Below, in pieces: positions 34,478-46,900 of a stretch of DNA of 64,000 bases. Source of the stretch: Ceratobasidium sp. AG-K (Eukaryota > Basidiomycota > Agaricomycetes > Cantharellales > Ceratobasidiaceae). The stretch lies in NCBI GenBank assembly GCA_037039685.1, contig JAWNGF010000015.1, positions 1,069,001 through 1,133,000 on the forward strand, written 5' to 3'. Each line of letters opens with the position of its first letter. Positions within the stretch are counted from its first letter, which is position 1. A program made the position numbers and the translations under genes. The notes below the pieces were generated by a model. That model saw nothing but the letters and a program-made list of their open reading frames with translations, had not been told where the DNA came from and searched no databases.

Positions 34478-34991
34478 CCACGTGATTCATATCTGATAGT
34501 TGCCACTCGATGAATTGATCAGCCTGTCTCGACCACCATGTCAGACACAGAGCCTTCCGACTGAGAGCTACTTGGGTAGGATTGAAGTATGGCTGGGAAA
34601 ATTAGGGCCTCGCTGGATGGGTAGGTGACTTGTTTCAACCATTATCGTGGCTAAGATGGACACATGTGGCTAACATAGACCTATGTGGCTAGACCTTGTG
34701 GGAGATTACGCTGGCGAAGAGTTTTTCGTAGTTGATGGTCGGGATGTTTCATAAGTTTTACGAAGGTCATAACACAGTTGCATGTTGCTCAGGTGACTCA
34801 CTGTACCAAAAAGTCCCTGAGGATGAACTGGCCGCCATTGGACGAGACAAACCAACTTTCTAAATCTTGCACGGAATCTATTGTCTTGAACAGGCTATCC
34901 TTGATCTGAAGAAACTAGAGTGTAATTTTGAAATAAGATTTTTTGAATGTGAGTTACTTTTTAGTTCTTGGATACCAAGGTTAACAACGTA

Positions 34992-35084
34992 CACTATCTC
35001 ACAATAATATTGCAACACGTGACCTCGAAAGGTCAACATCGTTGCGACGCACGACTTTGCAAGTTTCGGGGGTCGGTCCGATAA
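34992..35084 (+). repeat. Left terminal inverted repeat of the Tc1 element
   Basis: 93 bp, complementary to 36518-36610, with a T/A difference in the stretch ACTTTGCAAG versus ACTTAGCAAG. Confidence 0.9.
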
Positions 35085-35295
35085 TGAAAGTTGTAGGTTA
35101 GAGTTGAGAGAACAATAGGGTAAAAAATCGTGTGATTCTAGGAAGATGACGTCGATGCACATGAACAATGGCATTTTTAGTGTTGCAATTATTTTGTGGA
35201 TTACTAAGCTTGCCGCCACCCCCTCTCCTATAATTCATGTCTCTCAATAAAAACGCGCTGTTCTGGTACAATTTCTGCACACATAGCATTCTCCC

Positions 35296-36315
35296 ATGAC
35301 TCGTCATCTGTCCCCTGAAATTCGCGCCCAAATTATCGCACTTCGGGAGCATGGGGCTAGCATCTACAAGATTGCCTCTCAGCTGCACGTCCACCCCTCC
35401 ACCGTCAGCCGCACTTGTCAGCGGCACACAAAGACCCGCAGCTTTTACTCGCAGAACACCAAGGCTGGTCGTCCACGCAAGTTGAAGCATGCTGATGCTC
35501 GATTTGCTGCCCTTCAAGCCGCTCGAGTCCGTGTTCCTACAGCTGCAAACATCCAACGCAAATTTTTCCCCAATGTTTCTGCCGAAACCGTGCGCCGCCG
35601 TCTTCGCAAGCTTGGTATTTATGGTTATAGGCGTCGTCGCGTTCCCCTGCTCACTTATCGGCATCGGGTCAACCGTTTGGCATGGGGTAGAGACCATGCA
35701 ACCTGGGTAGCTCGTGACTGGCGCCGTGTCCTCATTTCCGACGAGTCTAAATTCAATATTTTTGCGTCGGATGGGCAGCGCTGGTGTTGGCATAAGAAGG
35801 GACTGTCTCTAGATCCTCGTTATACTCAGAAGACGGTGAAACACGGCGGTGGGAAGGTTATGGTGTGGGGGTGTGTTACCCCGTCAGGGGTGGGACGTCT
35901 TTACAGGATTACAGGTACTATGACAGCGCGCATATACACCCAAATCTTGGACGACGCACTTGTCGGGACCCTCGCTGATCATAACATGTCCCGAGACGAG
36001 GTTATCTTCCAGCACGACAATGATCCCAAGCATACAGCCAAGCATACGAAGAACTGGTTGGCCAACAACAGGTTCTCGGTGCTCCCTTGGCCGGCCAACA
36101 GCCCCGATATGAGCATAATCGAGAACGTTTGGGACTACTTGGACCGCCAGGTGCGCAAGCGTAACCCACTGCCCCGGAATGCGGACCAGATGTGGGAGGC
36201 TCTGCTGGAGGAATGGGAGAATATCCCCGGTAGCTTCATTGATAAATTGTATGACTCTATGCCATCGAGGATTGATGAATTGATTACGAGGAAGGGGGGA
36301 AATACTCGCTACTAG
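35296..36315 (+). CDS. Tc1-type DD34E transposase
   Basis: Single-exon frame of 339 residues. N-terminal paired-like helix-turn-helix DNA-binding domains: ALREHGASIYKIASQLHVHP then STVSRTC, followed by a second one around NIQRKFFPNVSAETVRRRLR. Catalytic core: LISDES (first Asp), QHDNDPKHT (second Asp) and SPDMSIIENVWDYL (Glu). Exactly 34 residues lie between the second Asp and the Glu, which defines the DD34E Tc1 group. The GRPRK linker between the two DNA-binding domains is also typical. No stops or frameshifts, so the enzyme may be functional. It would bind the inverted repeats and cut and paste the element at TA sites. Confidence 0.95.
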   Translation: MTRHLSPEIRAQIIALREHGASIYKIASQLHVHPSTVSRTCQRHTKTRSFYSQNTKAGRPRKLKHADARFAALQAARVRVPTAANIQRKFFPNVSAETVRRRLRKLGIYGYRRRRVPLLTYRHRVNRLAWGRDHATWVARDWRRVLISDESKFNIFASDGQRWCWHKKGLSLDPRYTQKTVKHGGGKVMVWGCVTPSGVGRLYRITGTMTARIYTQILDDALVGTLADHNMSRDEVIFQHDNDPKHTAKHTKNWLANNRFSVLPWPANSPDMSIIENVWDYLDRQVRKRNPLPRNADQMWEALLEEWENIPGSFIDKLYDSMPSRIDELITRKGGNTRY

Positions 36316-36517
36316 TTTCTACAAAGTTTTGTATTGTGTCTACTATCTGTATCTTGTGTTCTCAGTAATTCATTGTCGGTTGGTCTGTTTGCAATTTCAA
36401 ATCCTCAAAATTATTGCAACACCTCCTGAAGAGATTGATGCACATCTTGGTGCAGAATTGGCCAATTACTCTGAAATTTTGGCACAAAGCTACAAGTTAC
36501 GGTAGCTACAAGTTTTG

Positions 36518-36610
36518 TTATCGGACCGACCCCCGAAACTTGCTAAGTCGTGCGTCGCAACGATGTTGACCTTTCGAGGTCACGTGTTGCAATATTATTG
36601 TGAGATAGTG
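36518..36610 (-). repeat. Right terminal inverted repeat of the Tc1 element
   Basis: 93 bp, complementary to 34992-35084. Ends at the TA target duplication 36611-36612. Confidence 0.9.
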
Positions 36611-37010
36611 TATGTGCAGCCAACAAATTTAGAACACTTTTGACTGGTAGCAATCCATTTGTATCATCTTTGAGGCTTCTGGCGCGAGAGATTATGAAGT
36701 CGCATATTAATAAGCTCACTGCGGACAGGAAGATTGGTAGTGCAACACTTGAGGTCCTCGATGATCCTGCGTGGCACAGGTATGTGGAGGAAAAGAGGGT
36801 TTGTTGATTTGGGACTCTGAAAGGCCCAAGTCTCATCTGGTCTGTAGCCCATGTTTGTCCTTTATTATATTTGAATACTCTTAAGGGTTACGACATGTAT
36901 GAAACTGCACGTGTTATAATCCAGCAGGATTTTGTTGTTGTGCTTTTGGCTTCTCGGCTGGCAGTTGCGACTTTGAACCAAATCAAATATGTTGATTCCA
37001 ACATCTGCAA

Positions 37011-37481
37011 GTCGTGTGTGTCTCTGAAAGATGTTTCGGAGACCATTGGAACCATCAGAACACTTGCCAGGTTTCTAAATTGTCTCCAAAACATCACTCC
37101 AGTGAGCTAGCACCCTCGAGTCTCGCGCGTTGCCGTTTCGCTTGCCGTACTCATCTCGAGGTTGTGATGCGTTTCGGTGGGCTCTCAACTTAAATGTGAG
37201 TAACTGAGGGTTGTTCGTTGTGTTTCCCCGCACTTGCGTATCGTTAATTGGGAACCGTGACCACAGTCCCCGGACGTATCCAATTATGATCATTATGGCA
37301 AACGGGAGCACACAAAATTAGTAACGTCGATTACGGCGAGCGAAGAGCCCCATTCCCACGAGGACGGAGTGGGATCTCAGGACGCTGGGCTGCGGGTAAG
37401 TGTGACAAAACTGATTGTGTCACGTGGCTCAGAATCTGATAGTTGCCACTCGATTAATTGATCCCCCTCACCTTGACCACC
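37011..37481. other. Intergenic region upstream of the helicase
   Basis: Presumed promoter. GTGTCACGTGGCTCAGAATC and CTGATAGTTGCCACTCGATT (about 37418-37455) recur upstream of the truncated duplicate at 34480-34518; the shared CACGTG is an E-box-like site. Confidence 0.45.
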
Positions 37482-40400
37482 ATGCCTCACGCTGGGTCTG
37501 CGAGTAAAAAACAGTTGGGGGATATTGACATATGGCTCGGGAGACTCAGGCCTCGGTGGATGGGTATGTGATTTGCCTTGAATCTTAACCGTGGCTAACC
37601 CAGTGGCTAGACCTTGTGGGTGATTATGCCGGAGAAGAGTTCTTCGTGGTCGATGGTACGTCTTTCTGGTCTTATAGGCGGGAAACTCGGCTTATGTCTT
37701 CGTGTTATCCAGGCGACTCTCTGTGCCAAAAAGTCCTAGACGACGAGCTCGTCGCTGTTGGACGAGATGAACCCAACTTCCAAATTTTACACGGAATCTA
37801 CTGCCTCGAACAAGCTATTCTTGATCTGAAGAAACGGGACTGTAATTTTGAAATAGTTTTTTTTGAATGTGGGTACCAAGTTAGTGACTTTCGTTAGGGG
37901 TTGACATAGTCCCTGTAGGCAACAAACATGGAACAATTTTGACTGGCAGCGATCCGTTTGTATCTTCGTCGAGACTCCTCGCACGAAGTATTATGAAATC
38001 GCACATCCATGGGCTTGCTGCTGATGGGAAAGTGGGCAACGCGTCCTTTCGGGGCCTCGATGATCCCGAGTGGGAACAGTACGTGAGGGCCAAGCGGGTA
38101 CGTCGGACCTCAAATTTGCAAGGGCTCGGGTCTAATTGTTTCCCAAGCCGATGTTTGTTCTCTATCATATCGGACCAAATTTGGATTCCGTGAATGATAG
38201 CAATCCCTATGAACCCGCACGTGTGGCAATTCAGAGGAATTTTGTACTCGCGCTCCTGACGTCTCGGATCGCCGTGGCAACTTTGGATCAAATGGAGTAT
38301 GTCGACTCTAAAGTGAGTGACTCGAACCCATTGTTTTCATAGAAACTGATGCTTACTGTGGCGTAGATTTTGGCATTTGTCTATGAACGACAGCGGGTGA
38401 ACGACACCAGAGTTGGAGTTCCAAGACGTTGGGCCAAAACTGTTGCATCCTCGACGGCAATGTGCAACGCGAAAGCCAAAGCCGACCGACCCACAATTGA
38501 TTTTACCGAATCGTGGTCTCTAAAAACTCGCGAAGACTGGCTGATACTCGCCGTCATAGATATGCTAGGTAATTCAAATAACACGCTCGATGCTGCATTG
38601 GCGTTCCTATTTGTCGGAGCCCAACTCAGCTTGCAGTATCTCTCTTTATCCCAGCGAGCACAGTATCCTTGTCTCGTGGATCCTGGGCTTCGGGATTATC
38701 TACTCTCGAGATTCTGCCCCAGGATCTTTCAGCACCTGGGCCACATTTTAAACAACGCCGCATTTTTTGCAGATCTCGATGGGACGCTATTCCTGGTATT
38801 CTTGAACTGTGCAATCGGAACCACAGATTCTTCGCTGGAGAAGCTTCTCGGAGATGTCCTCGCAAAGGAACTTACTACGTTATGGACCTCGGCCAGCCTT
38901 CCCATCCCCGATCTCACAATCCTATCTTACAACTACTCCCACATACCAGCGCCGGTTCGGCCTGCTTCCAACATTTCCACCGGATTTAAGCTGCTCCCAT
39001 TTAGCCATCCCGTATTTGACAAGTACCTCCCGTCGATTGGAGCTAATGATGAATCCGAATTCCATTCGACTAATGGCCCAACTCGGATTGAAAGGCTATG
39101 CGACGCACCATTTTCTGAAGACAGGCACTGGCACGGATCTAAAGCCATTCTACCGAAGCACCTTGGTGGGAGGGATGACCCCGCACCAGTCAATACGGCC
39201 TGGGAGAAGATGAAGCGGCTGAGGAGAGATCAACGATTCATGACAAATAGTAAGTTTGATGTTCCTCGGTGCAAATTGAAGCTTACTATGGACCTGAATT
39301 TAGTTCACCGACACGCTCAAACTCTCACCGGCGCCAAGGGTCTGCCCATTCGGCGGATTATTATCGCGGAAGCTCCCGCGTCTGGTTCTGGGAGAGCGGT
39401 GGCTAAGCGAAACAAAGAGCCTTTGCCCTCGTCCTCTGCGCCCAAGCCGGTCAAAGGTTCAAAATCCAAGGAACCTCAACTCACATCGGTTCAGAAGCTC
39501 AAGGCCAAGATCGAAGCCGAGAAACAAACGAAAAAGTCATCGGAAGACGATGTTTGGTGGAAGTCGCAGCTGAAGGAGCTCGAGGCCAACGGCGACCTTC
39601 CAGGCCGTATAAGCCAGGTCGACATGATTCTCCGAGGAAAACGCGCCGAGACAGGGTGGCTAGCCGTCGAGGTCTCCATATTCCGGATCCACTTGACCAT
39701 CATGGAGTGGCTCGCGCACGTGCGGGGCGAATCTCGATCCGTTTGCGAGGAGTACACGGTGGAAATACTCAGGTCGATTCATCGCCTTAGGGGGCACCCA
39801 AGCCTTTTCCCAGCGGCCGCAAAAATACTAGCCGACATTTTGTCCGTCCTTGGATTTGAGTCCTTTACTCCTCCCACCGCGAGACTCGAAGACGATAGGG
39901 CGTTGACTTTTAAATTCATCAAGTTGACCAAAAGCAAATCTGGGAGACTCATATATCCTCGTCTTCGCCTCACGTCGTCGCCTATCGAATTTCAACTCAA
40001 AAATTATGGAGTGTTCATGGATCGGTCAATGGATAGCATGCCAGATTATAGAGTTGACTTTGAGCCGGATGGGTGGCAAAGACAGGTACCATCTACAGCC
40101 AGTATTCTGGCACTGATATTAATTATTCTCATGTAGGTACTTGACAAGGTCGACCGCAAGGAGTCTGTGCTTGTCGTTGCCCCGACCTCGGCCGGGAAAA
40201 CCTTTTCATCATTCTACGCTATGGAACAAGTGCTGCGAGAGAGCAACGACGGAGTTATTGTCTATGTTGCGCCGACCAAAGCTCTCTGCCAACAAAGTAA
40301 GCAGAATTGTTTGTTGGAGGAGATCCAAATGTGACTTTGGTTCCAGTCGCCGCAGATGTATATGCTCGATTCAGCAAGAGTATGAAAGGGAGAACCGTAT

Positions 40401-43400
40401 GGGCCATCCGTAAGCCGTGTTCCAATGGGTATAACCAGGTAATTGCATGTCTTTCGTACAGATACCCGGGATTTTCGCGCCAACGATCCACTAAGGACAC
40501 AAATACTAGTGACGGTGCCCGAAATTTTGAGTATTATGCTTCTTTCAGTGAGTATAAAATTTTGCTGGCCGAACCGGATCGTAACCTACTAATAATTGTT
40601 AGCCCTCTATGGCTAGAGTCTGGGCGCCACATCTCAGGTATATCATCCTCGATGAGATACATTGTTAGTGACCCATGGAACTCTGATGTATGCATAGCTG
40701 ATCTGGGTTCCTCTTAGCAATTGGTCAACTCGAGGGTGGCCAAGTATGGGAGCATATAATCTTGTTGTCAAATTGCCCAATCCTTGGACTCTCCGCGACG
40801 ATTGGCCAGCCGGAGGCTTTCAGCGATTGGCTCCATTCGGTTCAAAAGGAGCACAATCAAAATTACTCGATGGTCGAACACAAGTACCGTTACTCCCACC
40901 TTCGGAAATACGTGTGGAAAATGCCAAACTCGTTGGGTGGCCAGCCTTTTGAGGGCCTACGATCATCAGCTCCTAGCGATTCACATCTTCATGTCTTACA
41001 CCCGATGTCCGCATTACTCCTCGGTGGTAACACCATTCCACCGGATCTCGCCCTCGAGTCGCATGATTGTTTGACCCTCTATTCGATGATGATGACTTGT
41101 GTTCCCTCACGGGAATTGGAACACCTGAATCCGGACATCTTCTTTTCCAGCAAGCAGAGCGATTTTTTGAAGCAATCGGATATCATTCGATACGAAGAAG
41201 CACTGAAGAGCATCGTGGCCACGTGGGCCCAAGCGCAAAGCTCGGATATGCCCGAGTCTCCATACCAGAAGCTCTTGGTGGCGCTCCGGGAAGACATTAA
41301 TCGTGGCGGGCCAATGGAATCTATGGAGGATGCTCATCCGGATAAAGTTGCAACGAATAATTTCATCGAACTCCTGCACAAGCTGGACTCCAATAACGAT
41401 CTCGTAAGCTGGAAGGATCTATCGCTGTACAAACTTCTAACAATCTCTGCTAGCCATGTATTGCATTCAATTTTGACCGATCTGGCTGTGAAGGTTTGGC
41501 CAAGACATTGCTCAATGCTCTGCGAGAAGGCGAACGAGCGTGGCGGAAATCCAATCCACGATGGATAGAGAAGGTGAATCAGTGGGAGGCTTGGAAAGCA
41601 GCCGCCAAATTTAGAAAGCGGAAGGAGGAACGGGCCAGTCGTCAAAAGCAAGAAGACCCGGCGGACCTTGAGTCATCCAGCGCTAGTTGGCAAAGCCAAT
41701 TTGATCCAACCGAGCCATCACCGGAATTCTCTTTCGCAAACACAAAATGTGGATATTCGAAGGAAGAATTCCACCAAGATACTGCTCCATCGAAGTGGCA
41801 AACCCATAGTTGGCCCCCATACCTTGTGCACGCCCTGCAACGCGGGATCGCCGTCCACCACGCAGGCATGCCTAAAACGTACCGAAGTTTAGTTGAAAGG
41901 TACACATCACAGTTTGAATTAGATTTCCCGCAATTAATATTGTTTCAATAGTCTATTCCGCTTGGGCTACTGTCGTGTAATGATCTCCACAGGTTGGTCT
42001 ATAAATATGATTAGTTTCAAATTATACTCATGCCAGATTCAGGTACCCTCGCTCTAGGAATCAATGCGCCCGCCAAATCCGTGATATTCGTGGGAGATTC
42101 CCCTTTTCTAACTGCGCTAATGTATCGTCAGGTGGGGCATGTCAATGTTTTCCCCGTATCGCTTTGCTTACCATCATTTCAGTGCGCTGGGAGAGCGGGA
42201 AGACGTGGGTTCGATCTGGTCGGTAAAAATCACAACGCAGACTGGCGAATATTACTGACCTCACTGTTAGCTCGGAAAGGTTATATTTTACAACATCCCT
42301 CTCGATCGCATTCACCGACTAATGTTGAGTCGCATACCACCCCTGACTGGCAATTGGCCTCTCACGACAACTCTTTCGCTGCGACTTTTCAACTTGCTTA
42401 CGGAGTCGGATCAAGCTCCTTCGGCAGTTACTGCCATTGATAGTCTCATGCGGCTCCCTCGACTCTCAGCCTCCAGCGACCAAACGCGACAGGAAGTTCT
42501 CCACCACATGCGATTTTCGATCGAATACCTCCGACGCCTTCGGCTCCTCTCCGATTCCGGTCGTACTACCGCTCTATTTGGGACCGTCGGTCATTTGTAC
42601 TACGAAGAACCTGGAAATTTGGCGTTTGCAGCGCTTGTTCGTGAAGGAATCGTCCACCGAATCTGCTCGACATTTCGCACAAATCAATTGGAAACAGAGA
42701 AGAATATTGTGCATTTAGTTGCTACTCTGTTTGCCCGCCGTCCGCTTCCGTATTTCATCGCCTCTCAGGAGGTTCTTGCACTCCTGAGAAAGACGCTACC
42801 TTCGATTATCACGCTACCCCCACTTCCGAACCACATCCTGCGAGCGCTGGGACGGCATAATAAAGAGACGCTTCAAGTGTTTGGCGCTTATGCGGTCTCT
42901 TATGCAAAGCAGCACCTAGCGGAGAGCCCGGACAATGCTCTTCCCCTATCAAACTACAATGCAGACAAAGATACAGGGCTCGTAGGAGGCACGGTTGGAA
43001 AGGCCCTCGACATAGGCTCAGTGAAGGATTGCGTGGTTCGATCGGTAAGCTTTTACAGCCACACAATGATTATGTAAGCTCAAAGGTACACCTATCTGCT
43101 TATCCAGCGGTTTGTCTCCAATTCGGGGAAAGACGACGTATTCCAAACTATCCCGGAGCTCTGTCGCTCCGCACGAACTGGACTTCATCTCAACGCAAAG
43201 AGTGTTCCAAACTTCGATTACACAGCCCCCGTGAATGCATATGCACTCGACTACTGGCAACACGAGTCCGTTCGACCATTGGTCGAAGCTAATGGAATAC
43301 GCCCCGGCGAGGTTTGGTTCGTTCTAGAGAACTTTTCAAAAACTCTTCAAACGCTGGTGGCGAGCCTCCGAGTTCTGCTCATTGACCGAGCGGCCACCGA

Positions 43401-43641
43401 ACCTGAATTGGCCGAGGTGGAAAGCGATCAAAGCGAGGAGAGCGATGGTGATTGGGACAAGCCAGAGGTGAAAATTGACGATGACGGTGACGATAAGCCC
43501 CGTGGGGAAGGGGAGCTGTTCGAGGACGATGAAATACTTAGTCGGCCGGACGGCGTTCTGGAGGAAGATTGGATGGTGTATGAGGCGTTCCAGTCAGTCA
43601 ACGTTACCTTTTATGAAAAATGGCGGAAGATGTGGGCCTAG
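37482..43641 (+). CDS. DDX60-like Ski2-family DExH-box RNA helicase
   Basis: About 17-18 exons, roughly 1,770 residues. The start at 37482 ([20 protein letters not shown]) is supported by the duplicate upstream. The N-terminal third has the DDX60-type segment [16 protein letters not shown], then [14 protein letters not shown] and NFEIVFFE. Helicase core: Walker [12 protein letters not shown] (about 40188), [39 protein letters not shown] (DExH box), [58 protein letters not shown] and [12 protein letters not shown] (motif VI). The C-terminal domain ends in an acidic stretch and EKWRKMWA. Mammalian DDX60 binds viral RNA and acts in antiviral signalling; the fungal role is unknown. All motifs are present and in frame. 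It is convergent with the DUF3638 gene 342 bp away. One weak donor (GTCGGT near 42212) is needed to give FDLLG. Confidence 0.88.
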
Positions 43642-43982
43642 GTCTGTTTTAGAACAAAAAAAATTGTTATCACGAATGTTGTCCATGATATGTTCTAGTT
43701 GACGTCCCCTGCTGAATTTCAACAACCTTGATAGGACGCTTGTATTACGCCCAGCCAACCCTATAAGCACTTAACTTCAGAAAGGGTAATTCCGGGAGAT
43801 GAAGCATATCATCAACCTCTCCTTCGTGATAGTAAAATGGGTTCCATTGGGTGCCTCGCATCCAAATCATTAGGCAATGGGCTACCTGGCCAACTGTACG
43901 CATTGCACTACGAATTCACATGCATGTAGGTTGTCATTTTTGGACACGGAATTCGCTAGGAATATTCAACAACCAACATTTA
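43642..43982. other. Intergenic region between convergent genes
   Basis: 341 bp between the stop codons of the helicase and the DUF3638 gene. No gene. Confidence 0.6.
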
Positions 43983-46900
43983 CTACATCTCTGAAATTTT
44001 AGAACCTCCTTATTATGATGAGTTCGAGTTGCGCTTGCTGGTTTGAGAGGAAATGGAACATACCTTGATTGAAATCATCCGGTGTCATACTGTGCGAGTA
44101 TAGGACTTGTCCGATGTGCGTTCTGATGTACTCCATTCCCTTCCTCCTTCTTCCAATTAGCTCTTTCAGTAACGGGATAGGGCTAGTTGCAAATCTGCAT
44201 TCAGAGTATTCGGGAAAGCGTTCGGCGAGCTGCCGACGATGTTCGGGCATAACGAATCCGTCGCTCTTGGTTTGAACCTCCGGCTGGTCATCCCTCTCGT
44301 TGGGCATATTGTAAAGCCCAAGTAACATGCTAAGAAGTAGGTATCCCTCATAGCTTGGAAGATAAAGCTGGCCGGCAAAGAGATCTAGCTGCAGTTGGTT
44401 ATGCGAAATTTCGGACGCTTGATGGACACTGGGCTGGGTGTTGGGGATAGAATAAAACTGCAAATCCGAAAATGACTTCATGAAATGCGTTGTCCGGGGT
44501 GCGTATACGTGGAGTTGTACAAACTTGCTTTGCCGAATTAGAGGCAAGAGCTCATTGACTTCGAATGGACTCAGAACCAATGTCACCCCGCTACTACCAC
44601 GTAAAACCCAATTGACTGGTCGCATGTAGTCGCTTAGCGATGTGGGTGAAACGCTTATCACGGTTTTTGCGAAATCGGTCGACGCTCCCAGATTTTTAGA
44701 CCAAGGATAAGCCCGAGAGCTTGATGAAGTGAGAGGGCGATGGAGGTACATAACTCCGGGTGATACGTCTGGGATCCTGCCGGTATGGATGAAGCGTATA
44801 ACGTCTTGATGCAGTTGATGTTTGGCAGCCTGTTCCTTGGATGGATATTCGACTTGTTGCTCTCGTTCCACTTCATGGCTAACCTCTCGCTCTTGCTCCT
44901 CGTCAATCCTTGAGTCGTTTAGAGTGATTTCCCCGAAGACCCCTAGGCGCTCTCGCAGCTTGGCGGCGGCAAACACTTGGCTAACAAACGTATTGGAGAC
45001 GGATCGGTCTGACGGATTCCGAACACCATACATATCCTCTAGTGACCGGGACTCGGATGTTATCCAGCCATCTTCCACGATTTTTACATCTCTGCTGGAC
45101 GTATACCGAACTTCTGCCTCTGCTCGTCGATTATGGTCAAGGCCCTGCTGAGCCCAATTTGAAACGTGACGTCGCAAATCTTTACATGTCTCCAGCATTG
45201 CCCAGCGTAGGATATCCAGTACGTCGACTTGTGATTCAAGGGATATAGGACTAGGTGCGGAGTTTCGTATCTGCCTGTCGATCTCAGGAGGAGCTGCAAA
45301 CATAATAGATTGACCGTGACCGAGCTTCCGCATCCGCATACAACCTGATTGAATCTTTGAAAAACGCAACATGCAAATGGATGTATGTAGTCATACCTTG
45401 TAGCAACCTGTCCTTTGTAACCTTGGGGCCAAGGGTAACCAGTGCACGGGTATGCCGGGGTAGCTTAAGGTCCGTCCCCCGAGTATGCCCATCATCTAGA
45501 TAAACAATGCACTTGTCTAGTTGTTGAGAAAACGGCGATGAATAGAATGGCGAACTTGTGCCATTTCGAGAAACCACGATAAGTTCGTCCCGGTCATTGA
45601 AACATACGGCGGCTTCAACATCCGGCTTTAGGTTTAACCAGCAGCGGACCAGCTCCTCATTCCGAAACTCAAGCATTTGCGCCCCCACGTCCAACAGAAC
45701 TCGAATCTCAGGTTTTTGGTCCACAAGCAACTCCAGAAACTTCCTAGTAGTTAGATAGCCGCCGTCTTTGTTGCGCATGCAAAAGTAGAAGTTATTCTCA
45801 GGCTGCAGCAGATACGTAAGGACTAGGGCGTTGGTACTGAGCTGCTGGACCGGATCGGATTGTGTAATGGATGTAGGTAAAAGATACCGGTTGTCATTTG
45901 TGCCGCTAAACCCAGTTGTCAAGTGTGCCTTGGACTCAGCGAGGTCCCATCCTGAAGTTGCGAGCTTGTGCGGAAACTCCTTGGCGGCCTTAGGAAATAC
46001 CACAGACGATAGGAAAAACTCGATAACAGCGGAGTTACGAGAGAACACAGGTACGATAACGCTGTCAAATTGTTCCTGGTCTTTTGTATTGATGCCGTTC
46101 AGTTGGAGCAGATTGGGAGATATGGCCTGACCACGTCGTATCCACTGTTCGTACTCCAAGGGGGGGTTGTCGAGCTTGTAAAGAAGATCAAAGCATTGTT
46201 TGAGCTGATCATTGGTGAGCCCTTTGTAGTAGTAGCTCAAGCACGTTAACAGGACTGCCACGTCCGGATGTCCAAACTCGGCTCTCAAGCTCGGAACATC
46301 CTGTTGATAATACTTATGTTAGATAAAAACTATGCGCACCAATAAAATACATGCCTTGGCACGAAATGGAACCGCCAGTAACGATCGACTCAAGTCCAGC
46401 CCATAGTCCACGCGGTAGTGCTTGCTTTTCAGTGCAAACACAAGAACACCTAATGCGAGCAGCCCACGAAGTAATAAGAGCCCTTTGCTCATCACCTCGT
46501 CACATTCCTGTAGGAGCTTGCGGCTGTCCTCATACGATATATCCTTGTCTGTAAGAAACAGGATTACGATCTGCCGCGCTGATCGTGGCAGACGGCTGAA
46601 GTTTAGGCTTTGCAAGCGACCAGCTAGGACGTCCTTGGCGATCAGAGTAATTAGAAGGCGCTCAACATTCTGATCGCAGTCGGGCATGATTCGAATAGTA
46701 GGGTATTGTCCTCCACCTGTAGTTTCGTATTCCAGAGTCGCCGGCGAAGAATTTTTGAGGCGGAGAATGTGGCTTGCTGTAATTTGGAGTAGCTGCTGCG
46801 TAATCGTCCAACGATCTGGATGGTTCTCTAGTGGACGTTGAGTGCCAACCGTATACACGAGTTGATATCGTACGTGAAGAATTTCGTCGCTTTCATCCAA

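Larger units (their letters stand above)
34992..36610. mobile_element. Complete Tc1/mariner-type transposon
   Basis: 1,619 bp, bounded by 93-bp terminal inverted repeats (34992-35084 and 36518-36610) that differ at only one position that I can see. Ends are CACTATCTCACAATAATATT on both sides. The element is flanked by TA (34990-34991 and 36611-36612), the expected target duplication. It carries one uninterrupted transposase frame. Near-identical repeats and an open frame point to recent insertion. Confidence 0.93.
34478..37010 (+). pseudogene. Truncated duplicate of the helicase 5' end, split by a Tc1 element
   Basis: The left part, 34478-34991, matches the promoter and first exons of the gene at 37482: the CTGATAGTTGCCACTCGAT promoter stretch, the [22 protein letters not shown] exon, and the following exon. 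The right part, 36611-37010, continues with the next exons (GSNPFVSS..RLLAREIMKSHI-like, then YETARVIIQQDF, LLASRLAVATLNQIKYVDS). The copy is dead: the first exon reads into TGA nine codons after ATG, there are frame breaks, and similarity stops near 37010, before the helicase core. Intron positions are retained, so this is a DNA-level duplication, not a retrocopy. The Tc1 element at 34992-36610 interrupts it. Confidence 0.8.
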
